A stretch of DNA of 64,000 nt, from assembly GCF_000165485.1 (NCBI RefSeq), contig NC_014623.1:3677501-3741500 (forward strand), in the 5' to 3' direction. Position 1 is the stretch's first letter. Every line of letters starts with the position of its first letter. The notes below the pieces were generated by a model. It was not told where the DNA came from, made no database searches, and saw only the letters and a program-made list of their open reading frames with translations. Shown here in pieces: positions 7,445 to 13,741 of the stretch. Both the position numbers and the translations under genes were made by a program. Source of the DNA: Stigmatella aurantiaca DW4/3-1 (lineage in GTDB: Bacteria; Myxococcota; Myxococcia; Myxococcales; Myxococcaceae).

Positions 7445-7526
7445 TCCGCTTTGCGGGCCTGGAGTGCGCTGGCGCGAGGGCCTCGGGGAAGGGGGAAGGC
7501 GCCTGGAAATGATCCTGAAAAGGGGA

Positions 7527-7557
7527 GGAAACTCCCCCGGGGGTAGGCCGATAATCA
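7527..7557 (+). promoter_or_regulatory. T3SS-regulon promoter, needle-like copy 4
   Basis: GGAAACT at 7527-7533, a 16-base spacer, GATAATCA at 7550-7557. The spacer and leader match copy 1 (type A) apart from one extra C. Confidence 0.7.
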
Positions 7558-7615
7558 GGGTGTACAGGTTGTTGCTTCCCCCCCTTCCAACCCTTCAGAA
7601 CCAAAGGATACCCCC

Positions 7616-7834
7616 ATGTCGCTCAACGGAATCGTGAACTCGGTGGCTGGCGGAGTTCGTGGCAACACCGCGACGGAGAACCAGTGGATTGCCAACGCGC
7701 CCCCTGAGATGCAGGGCCAGATGAAGGCGCAGCTGGAGATGCAGAAGATGCAGGAGATGGTGCAGCTGATCACGCAGATGATGAAGGCGATGCACGAGAT
7801 GTCGATGAGCATCATCCGCAACATCGGCGGGTAA
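7616..7834 (+). CDS. Needle-like 72-residue T3SS protein, copy 4
   Basis: Identical coding sequence to copies 1 to 3. Its leader is type A, while the spacer that follows it is nearly identical to the spacer between copies 2 and 3. The order of leaders along the array (A, A, B, A, B) suggests that a unit of about 915 bases carrying two genes was itself duplicated. Same inferred role as a needle or pilus subunit. Confidence 0.78.
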   Translation: MSLNGIVNSVAGGVRGNTATENQWIANAPPEMQGQMKAQLEMQKMQEMVQLITQMMKAMHEMSMSIIRNIGG

Positions 7835-7860
7835 TCGGACACCAGGCAGTTGCAGCAAAG

Positions 7861-7902
7861 ACCGGCTTCGCGCGGGCCTCCGGGCCCAGGCGCGGAGCCG
7901 GT
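7861..7902 (+). terminator. Terminator hairpin after copy 4
   Basis: Same inverted repeat as after copies 1 to 3. Confidence 0.6.
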
Positions 7903-7985
7903 TCCGCTTTGCGGGCCTGGAGTGCGCCGGTGCGAGGGCCTCGGGGAAGGGGGGAAGGCGCCTGGAAATGATCCTGAAAAGGGGA

Positions 7986-8016
7986 GGAAACTTCTGCCAG
8001 GGCCAGCGGATAATCA
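7986..8016 (+). promoter_or_regulatory. T3SS-regulon promoter, needle-like copy 5
   Basis: GGAAACT at 7986-7992, a 16-base spacer, GATAATCA at 8009-8016. Type B leader, as for copy 3. Confidence 0.7.
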
Positions 8017-8073
8017 TGTCATAGAAGGTACTTCTTCTTCCTACCCCCCCTTTCGAAATTCGAGGATATCCCC

Positions 8074-8292
8074 ATGTCGCTCAACGGAATCGTGAACTCG
8101 GTGGCTGGCGGAGTTCGTGGCAACACCGCGACGGAGAACCAGTGGATTGCCAACGCGCCCCCTGAGATGCAGGGCCAGATGAAGGCGCAGCTGGAGATGC
8201 AGAAGATGCAGGAGATGGTGCAGCTGATCACGCAGATGATGAAGGCGATGCACGAGATGTCGATGAGCATCATCCGCAACATCGGCGGGTAA
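8074..8292 (+). CDS. Needle-like 72-residue T3SS protein, copy 5
   Basis: Identical coding sequence to the other four copies. Unlike them, its downstream flank has diverged (GGTAGTCGCAGTCAGG and a variant hairpin), so it marks the right edge of the homogenised array. A SycD-like chaperone gene follows at 8535 after about 240 non-coding bases. Confidence 0.78.
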   Translation: MSLNGIVNSVAGGVRGNTATENQWIANAPPEMQGQMKAQLEMQKMQEMVQLITQMMKAMHEMSMSIIRNIGG

Positions 8293-8318
8293 TCGGACAC
8301 CAGGTAGTCGCAGTCAGG

Positions 8319-8359
8319 ACCGGCTTCGCGTGGGCCCTGAGGCCAGGCGCGAGGCCGGT
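8319..8359 (+). terminator. Variant terminator hairpin after copy 5
   Basis: ACCGGCTTCGCG pairs with CGCGAGGCCGGT, with several changes from the hairpin after the other copies but preserved pairing. The rest of 8360-8534 holds no gene that I can support. Confidence 0.55.
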
Positions 8360-8534
8360 TCTGCTTTGGGATGCGCGAGGTGCCTCGGCTTGGGAACGCA
8401 GAGCCAGCGCCCCGCTCGGCCGTTCGCGGATCTTGCCGGGTTTGGGTTGCTTCCATGTCTTCGGAGGGCCGTGCTAACCTCGGCGCGCCCACATGGGTGT
8501 AGGCTCTACGTCCCCAGTTGAGGACCTCCAATCG

Positions 8535-8975
8535 ATGGCGAATTCCGACAACGGAACCACCGGGCCCGAACTGCTCGAGAGGGCCATGGAGGGCTTCGAG
8601 TTCTACGAGCAGGGCGACTATGCCAGCGCTCGTGGCATCTTCGAGGAGCTCTGCGCCAAGGATCCGAGGGAGGCGTATTACCGGACGGCGCTGGGGGCCA
8701 TCAGCCTCGCGGAAGATGAGCTGGACCTGGCGCTGGACAACTTCAATCAGGCCCTGGCGCTCAATGCAAAGGACGCCGCGGCGCTCGTGAATCGCGGCGA
8801 GGTACGGTTACGGCTGGGAGACATCGTGGAGGCGGCCCAGGACTTTGCCCGGGCCGTCGATCTGGATCCCGAAAACAAGGATCCACTCACCTTGCGCGCA
8901 CGGCTGTTGGTGGCGGCGGCCCTGGAGACCATCGAGGCCGCTCAGCGGAGTGCCCACTCCGAATGGACGAAATAG
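8535..8975 (+). CDS. SycD/LcrH-like TPR chaperone (third)
   Basis: A 146-residue TPR protein with the arrangement EGFEFYEQGDYASARGIFEEL, then two more repeats ending near residue 115. It matches the class-II T3SS chaperone fold. ATG at 8535 is chosen because it aligns with the usual start of the first helix; an in-frame ATG at 8493 would add 14 unrelated residues. It follows the needle-like array directly and could hold needle or translocator subunits. A fourth TPR gene follows after 37 bases. Confidence 0.8.
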   Translation: MANSDNGTTGPELLERAMEGFEFYEQGDYASARGIFEELCAKDPREAYYRTALGAISLAEDELDLALDNFNQALALNAKDAAALVNRGEVRLRLGDIVEAAQDFARAVDLDPENKDPLTLRARLLVAAALETIEAAQRSAHSEWTK

Positions 8976-9012
8976 CTCTCTGGCGTCGGGAAGGCAGACG
9001 CTCCGTAGGCCC

Positions 9013-9744
9013 ATGACCAGCTCGCCTGGGCGGCGAGGGAAATCACCCCCTGGCCCCGTGAAGGTTCACCACTTCGAGAAGCGTTCCTCGCCCCGCGAGC
9101 CCCCTGCGGCACGGGAGCCCGAGGCGCCTTCTCACGCTCACCCCACATTGCCTGAGTTCTCGCTGCACGCGCGTCCCACCCTGCCCGAGCTGTCTTTGCA
9201 GCCGCCTGGTGCCCCTCCCGCCGCGACCCCTCCCTCCCCCAGCTCCCCTGGGGAAGGGACTCCCGCTCGCCGGAAGCGCGCCGCAGGGGCTCCCAGGTCT
9301 CGTTCGCAGAGCAGTTCCTCGACGGGGACCGCGGGCGCTTCCTCCGGGTCAGCCCCCACCCCAGGGGTGTCCGAGCGTCTGGTCGCTGCGCGCCGCCTCA
9401 TTGAGGAAGGCAAGCTGGATGCGGCGCGCGCCGTCTTGGAGCGGCTCGTGGCGTTGGGCGTGGCGGGGGCATCCGCGCATACCTTGCTCGGCGGCATCTA
9501 TCTGGCCCAGGGCGTCTTGGACCGTGCGCTCACATGCTTCGAGGAGGCGCTCTCGCGGGAGCCGGCGGATCTGTCCGCGCTGATTTCCCGGGGACAGGTC
9601 CGGCTGAGCCTGGGCGATCTGCGCCGGGCCCAGGAGGATCTGCAGGTGGTGCTGGAGTCTGGCACGGCGGGCAGTCCGCTCGTGCAGCAGGCCCGGCATC
9701 TGCTGGAGCGCATCGGCGAACTGCGCAACCGCAAGCGGCGTTGA
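9013..9744 (+). CDS. TPR protein with long proline-rich N-terminus (fourth SycD-like protein)
   Basis: A 243-residue protein. Residues 1-120 are Pro/Ser/Ala-rich and probably disordered, with two HARPTLPE-type repeats (HAHPTLPEFSL, then HARPTLPELSL). Residues about 125-235 form TPR units (LLGGIYLAQGVLDRALTCFEEAL) resembling the neighbouring SycD-like chaperones. The ATG at 9013 follows the third chaperone by 37 bases; the frame is open upstream but overlaps that gene. The disordered extension is unusual for a T3SS chaperone, so a regulatory or sorting-platform role is also possible. Confidence 0.75.
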   Translation: MTSSPGRRGKSPPGPVKVHHFEKRSSPREPPAAREPEAPSHAHPTLPEFSLHARPTLPELSLQPPGAPPAATPPSPSSPGEGTPARRKRAAGAPRSRSQSSSSTGTAGASSGSAPTPGVSERLVAARRLIEEGKLDAARAVLERLVALGVAGASAHTLLGGIYLAQGVLDRALTCFEEALSREPADLSALISRGQVRLSLGDLRRAQEDLQVVLESGTAGSPLVQQARHLLERIGELRNRKRR

Positions 9745-9757
9745 TGGCGGGGAGGCC

Positions 9758-10306
9758 TCAGGGGCGCAGGAAGTAATTCCAGTACTCCCCCTGGTCCTGG
9801 CTGATCATCAGATAGGTCTTCGTGTCCTCGGGATTCTCCTCGAACTTCCCGAACTTCCACGTGTAGAGCACGTTGCGATCTTCGCGCTCCTTGTCCGTCA
9901 TGGAGCGATCGATGTTATTCGCGCTCGTGCAGTTGTCCGACGTCTTGTACCGGCCCTTGGAGGGGTGGGTGGTGAACGTGGTGGAGGTGAAGGTCGCGGT
10001 GCCCTCCATCTCGGTCCACACTTGCGTCAGGCAGCCGTAATTGCGCTGACCGATGTAGATTTGCTGCTTAAATTTTCCATTCTTGTCGAAATCGAAGTAG
10101 ACGGCGACGGTGCCCGCGTTGCCGACGTATTGGCCCTGATCTCCATAGAAGTTGGTGAACGAGATGGTGCCGAACTTCCACTCGCCCTCGAGTTCACTGG
10201 GGGGGGGGTTGCCGGGCGTCTCCTCGTCGTCGCTGCACCCGGACAGCAGGGCGGCGCAGCACGCCCACACCAGAGAAGAGGCCAAGAGGGTCGAACGCAT
10301 GCTCAT
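9758..10306 (-). CDS. Lipoprotein of unknown function
   Basis: A 182-residue protein with a lipoprotein signal (hydrophobic stretch ending LLSGC, then SDDEETPGNPPP). The mature part (EGEWKFGTISFTNFYG and repeated beta-like segments, two further Cys) resembles a lipocalin-like or copper-resistance NlpE-like small barrel, but I cannot assign a family. The start at 10306 places the signal peptide correctly; the frame continues upstream to 10390. It is convergent with the TPR gene, with 13 bases between the stops, and has no visible T3SS role. Confidence 0.75.
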   Translation of the reverse strand: MSMRSTLLASSLVWACCAALLSGCSDDEETPGNPPPSELEGEWKFGTISFTNFYGDQGQYVGNAGTVAVYFDFDKNGKFKQQIYIGQRNYGCLTQVWTEMEGTATFTSTTFTTHPSKGRYKTSDNCTSANNIDRSMTDKEREDRNVLYTWKFGKFEENPEDTKTYLMISQDQGEYWNYFLRP

Positions 10307-10533
10307 AGGGAAACCTTGAAGGAGTGATCGGGAAAGGGCCTGGAGGAAGAACCTCCGGCGGCATTTCGTCATGCCGTTCCCGAGCGTCAATCATCGATGG
10401 AACCGGTTCAAGGCAATCTTGAATATCCCTGAGACCCCGTTAATTCCAACGGCCCTCATGGTGGAAAGCTCAAAGATTTCAAGAAGTTGAGAGGACATCC
10501 TTGGGGCGGTTGTCTTGCTGCTCGGAGGGGAGG

Positions 10534-10564
10534 CGAAACTTGGCCCGCCTTCGGACGACAATGA
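10534..10564 (+). promoter_or_regulatory. T3SS-regulon promoter motif before the 126-residue gene
   Basis: CGAAACT at 10534-10540, a 16-base spacer and GACAATGA at 10557-10564 match the two-box pattern of the needle-like genes with two changes in the second box. It sits 30 bases before the chosen ATG. The divergent lipoprotein gene starts at 10306. Confidence 0.55.
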
Positions 10565-10593
10565 GAGGAACTTCCTTTCTGGAGTCCCCTGCC

Positions 10594-10974
10594 ATGACGA
10601 CCCCTGTGGGTAAAACCCCTTCTCCTTCCACGACGGCGGCCACCAAGGATGCTCCCCGGGAAACGGCCCGGTCCCTGCTGCAGCCGGACGGCTCTTTCAA
10701 GCTGACCGATGAGCTGAAGAATGAGGCCGGCATGGGCGGCTTCCTGAAGGGGCTTGGGACCGCCGAGCAGTCTCTCACCCGCGGCGTCGAGCAGAAGATG
10801 GCGGACTGGGCCAAGGCTCACCCGGCGGCGGATGCGGCGGCGTTCAAGGACCAGCTCAAGAAGACCCTCATGAGCGACGGGATGGCGTACAGCAACCTGC
10901 AGAAGTCCATCCAGCGGATGCAGGACAAGATCATGAGCGACATGAAGGAAGCCGCCAGCGATCGCTTCGGGTGA
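10594..10974 (+). CDS. Candidate T3SS-secreted protein of unknown function
   Basis: A 126-residue protein without a recognised domain. The first 35 residues are Thr/Ser/Pro-rich, as in many T3SS export signals; the rest is helical and Lys/Met-rich (LQKSIQRMQDKIMSDMKEAA). There is no Sec signal. I chose the ATG at 10594, not the in-frame ATG at 10561, because the latter overlaps the second promoter box. The promoter motif shared with the needle-like genes supports membership in the T3SS regulon. The 521-residue repeat protein follows after 103 bases and may be co-transcribed. Confidence 0.65.
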   Translation: MTTPVGKTPSPSTTAATKDAPRETARSLLQPDGSFKLTDELKNEAGMGGFLKGLGTAEQSLTRGVEQKMADWAKAHPAADAAAFKDQLKKTLMSDGMAYSNLQKSIQRMQDKIMSDMKEAASDRFG

Positions 10975-11077
10975 GTCGGGAAGGCTTTGGGCAGGGGCAC
11001 GTGGACGTGCGCCTGCTGGAGCCTCGTGCAGTGCTGAAGCTGTTCCTGGTTCTCGTCCTTTCTGCCTGGGGGAATCC

Positions 11078-12643
11078 GTGACCCGTATCAACCAGCCGTC
11101 TCCCGCTGTTATCAAGTCCAGCACCACTGCCGCTCAAACGGTCAAGACTCCTGTGGCTGCTCAGGCACAGGTGCCCACGAGGACGGCCCGGCAAGCCACC
11201 ACTCGGGACGGCTTCCAGAAGGCCGCTGCGACCCCCATGGTGTTGAACCCTGAGTTCCGGGCCGCCGTCGCCGAGGTTCTGCCGGGAGGCGAGCCGTCGA
11301 CGGGAAACACCGTCACCCAGCAGCAAGCGGAAGCAGCGGTGAGAGACGCCTTCAAGCAGCAGTTCAACGGTCAGCGAGAGCCGAACGCGGACCAGTTGGC
11401 GGCGTGGACGGCGCGAGCGAAGGAAGTGGCTGAGAAGAACGGGTCGGAGTTCCTGTCGGAGCGGCTGTTCAGCGAGTTGAACGCCTCGGTGTCCAAGGGC
11501 AGCACCTACCCGACGGGCGACAAGGTCTCCACCAACACTCCGGCGCAGCACATCCTGGAAGCGGCAGTGAAGGACGCCTTCAAGCAGCAGTTCAACGGTC
11601 AGCGCGAGCCGAACGCGGACCAGTTGGCGGCGTGGACGGCGCGAGCGAAGGAAGTGGCTGAGAAGAACGGGTCGGAGTTCCTGTCGGAGCGGCTGTTCAG
11701 CGAGTTGAACGCCTCGGTGTCCAAGGGCAGCACCTACCCGACGGGCGACAAGGTCTCCACCAACACTCCGGCGCAGCACATCCTGGAAGCGGCAGTGAAG
11801 GACGCCTTCAAGCAGCAGTTCAACGGTCAGCGCGAGCCGAACGCGGACCAGTTGGCGGCGTGGACGGCGCGAGCGAAGGAAGTGGCTGAGAAGAACGGGT
11901 CGGAGTTCCTGTCGGAGCGGCTGTTCAGCGAGTTGAACGCCTCGGTGTCCAAGGGCAGCACCTACCCGACGGGCGACAAGGTCTCCACCAACACCCCGGC
12001 GCAGCACATCCTGGAGGCGGCCGTGAAGGACGCCTTCAAGCAGCAGTTCAACGGTCAGCGTGAGCCGAATGCGGACCAGTTGGCGGCGTGGACGGCGCGA
12101 GCGAAGGAAGTGGCTGAGAAGAACGGGTCGGAGTTCCTGTCGGAGCGGCTGTTCAGCGAGTTGAACGCCTCGGTGTCCAAGGGCAGCACCTACCCGACGG
12201 GCGACAAGGTCTCCACCAACACTCCGGCGCAGCACATCCTGGAAGCGGCAGTGAAGGACGCCTTCAAGCAGCAGTTCAACGGTCAGCGCGAGCCGAACGC
12301 GGACCAGTTGGCGGCGTGGACGGCGCGAGCGAAGGAAGTGGCTGAGAAGAACGGGTCGGAGTTCCTGTCAGAGCGGCTGTTCAGCGAGTTGAACGCCTCG
12401 GTGTCCAAGGGCAGCACCTACCCGACGGGCGACAAGGTCTCCACCAACACTCCGGCGCAGCACATCCTGGAAGCGGCCGTGAAGGACGCCTTCAAGCAGC
12501 AGTTCAACGGCAAGCGTGAGCCCACGGCGAATGAGCTGGCGAAGTGGAGCGCCCGGGCGAAGGACATGGCCGCGCAGTTCGGCTCCGAGTTCCTGGCGGA
12601 GCGCATCTTCAGCGAGCTGAACAAGGCGGTTTCCAAGAAGTAG
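11078..12643 (+). CDS. Repeat protein with six 76-residue units, candidate T3SS effector
   Basis: A 521-residue protein starting at a GTG. Residues 1-84 are Thr/Ala/Gln-rich and disordered-looking; from residue 85 come six tandem units, five of 76 residues and a last partial, diverged one starting at residue 465. Each unit has DAFKQQFNGQREPN, then LAAWTARAKEVAEKNG and SEFLSERLFSELNASVSK. The pattern of an aromatic helix, G-x-R-x-P and L-x-x-W faintly recalls DUF4214-type repeats, but I do not assign it. There is no Sec signal. The position after a T3SS-regulon promoter suggests a secreted substrate. Confidence 0.75.
   Translation: MTRINQPSPAVIKSSTTAAQTVKTPVAAQAQVPTRTARQATTRDGFQKAAATPMVLNPEFRAAVAEVLPGGEPSTGNTVTQQQAEAAVRDAFKQQFNGQREPNADQLAAWTARAKEVAEKNGSEFLSERLFSELNASVSKGSTYPTGDKVSTNTPAQHILEAAVKDAFKQQFNGQREPNADQLAAWTARAKEVAEKNGSEFLSERLFSELNASVSKGSTYPTGDKVSTNTPAQHILEAAVKDAFKQQFNGQREPNADQLAAWTARAKEVAEKNGSEFLSERLFSELNASVSKGSTYPTGDKVSTNTPAQHILEAAVKDAFKQQFNGQREPNADQLAAWTARAKEVAEKNGSEFLSERLFSELNASVSKGSTYPTGDKVSTNTPAQHILEAAVKDAFKQQFNGQREPNADQLAAWTARAKEVAEKNGSEFLSERLFSELNASVSKGSTYPTGDKVSTNTPAQHILEAAVKDAFKQQFNGKREPTANELAKWSARAKDMAAQFGSEFLAERIFSELNKAVSKK
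11330..12640 (+). repeat. Six tandem 228-bp coding repeats
   Basis: Units start at 11330, 11558, 11786, 12014, 12242 and 12470, exactly 228 bases apart. The middle units differ at only a few mostly silent positions, so expansion is recent; unit 6 is diverged in its second half (GKREPTANELAKW). Copy number could vary between strains. Confidence 0.9.
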
Positions 12644-12720
12644 CGCTCCCGCACTCCGGGAGCGGCGGATTCATCGAGCGAGTCCCGGGCGGCAGCCAGT
12701 CCCGTTGAGGGCGCTGGCTG

Positions 12721-13665
12721 TCAGCCCTGCCAGGGTTCGCTCTGAATCACCCACACGGGCATGTCCCCACACTGGACGAGCAGGGCCGTGCCGTCGCGCA
12801 TCAGGATCGTGCCGGGGGCTGCCCTCATGCCCTCCAGGGCGTTGGTCAGGACCGTGCTCTGGACGTGCAGCCGCTGCCCCTCCAAGGTGGCGAGCGCGGC
12901 GAAGGGGAGTCCCTCCTGCCACGAGGCCATCCGGCATGCCCGGACCCGCCGGTGGACGGCCCGGGCGGGTTGGCTCCAGTCGATTTCCCGCTCGGCGGTG
13001 CTGAAGTTGCCCGCGTAACCGGCGCCTTCCTCCGATTGGGGCTCGCCCTGGTCTCCCCAGCTGATGCGGCCGAGCGCCTCGGGCAGCAACTGCTCGCCCA
13101 AGGTCATCATCTTGTCCGTCAGCGATTCGGCCGTGTCCGCATCCTCGATGGGCTGTCCTCCCTGGGCGAGCAGGGGACCGGTGTCGAACTGCGCATCCAT
13201 CCGGTGGAAGGTCAGGCTCAGCTCGGGCTCGCCGTTCAGCAGCGTCCAGCCCAGGGGATTGGGACCCCGGTAGCGCGGCAGCAGGCCGGGGTGGGCGTTG
13301 ATGGCCCCCTGGGGCGGCAGCGCCAGGGCTTCTGGGGGAATCCGCCAGGGGAAGAAGAAGCTCAGGATGAGATCAGGCTCGACGGCCTTCAGCAAGGGGG
13401 CGATCCGGTCGCGCCGGCTGGGCAGGAGGATGTCGGCGGTGCGGGGGATGTGCTGGAGCACCTGGTGCATCATCGACCTGCCCAGGTCCGTCCGGGGCCG
13501 GGGGCCTCCGGGGCCGGTGGTCATCACCGCCGCCAGCGTGTGTCCCCGCGCCTGGAGCAGGTTGCCGATGGAGGCCACGACCAGGGGCGAGACGGTCAAG
13601 AGCGCAATGCGCCACCCGCTATATTGGATGTGTGCACCGCCGGAGGGAGGGGGAGCAAGCGTCAT
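12721..13665 (-). CDS. Formyltransferase-family protein (methionyl-tRNA formyltransferase-like)
   Basis: A 314-residue protein with a formyltransferase N-terminal domain. NAHPGLLPRYRGPNPLGW carries the Asn-x-His of the active site and the PxYRG loop of the family, and FDTGPLLAQ the conserved Asp-Thr-Gly. A C-terminal OB-like region follows (residues about 215-300). Family members transfer formyl from 10-formyl-tetrahydrofolate to an amine, classically on initiator Met-tRNA, or on sugars and peptide-synthetase substrates. The gene lies in antisense between two T3SS genes and is more likely a specialised paralogue than the housekeeping fmt, which usually sits beside def; substrate unknown. The start is uncertain and could be a few codons downstream. 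Confidence 0.75.
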   Translation of the reverse strand: MTLAPPPSGGAHIQYSGWRIALLTVSPLVVASIGNLLQARGHTLAAVMTTGPGGPRPRTDLGRSMMHQVLQHIPRTADILLPSRRDRIAPLLKAVEPDLILSFFFPWRIPPEALALPPQGAINAHPGLLPRYRGPNPLGWTLLNGEPELSLTFHRMDAQFDTGPLLAQGGQPIEDADTAESLTDKMMTLGEQLLPEALGRISWGDQGEPQSEEGAGYAGNFSTAEREIDWSQPARAVHRRVRACRMASWQEGLPFAALATLEGQRLHVQSTVLTNALEGMRAAPGTILMRDGTALLVQCGDMPVWVIQSEPWQG

Positions 13666-13741
13666 TCGGGTGTCCTACCACCGTGCCGGAGGGTCTCCCA
13701 GTGCCTAGGGGGCTTGGGCACGGGACCGGGCACGGACTAGG

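Larger units (their letters stand above)
6149..8360 (+). repeat. Tandem array of five ~457-bp units, each a complete transcription unit
   Basis: Starts of the five coding copies are spaced 455, 457, 458 and 458 bases. Each unit contains a two-box promoter, a leader of type A or B, the 219-base gene and a hairpin. The coding part and hairpin are identical, while the promoter spacers and leaders vary. Genes and terminators are conserved more strictly than spacers, which points to gene conversion centred on the coding region or to very recent unequal crossing-over. Confidence 0.9.

Noticed and set aside
6149-8360. CRISPR-like array
   Set aside because: The repeat period is about 457 bases and each unit contains a whole gene with promoter and hairpin; there are no short repeats with unique spacers.
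10931-12235. Minus-strand frame with repeats
   Set aside because: It is antisense to the 76-residue repeat gene and inherits the repeats; the plus-strand protein has the credible composition and start.
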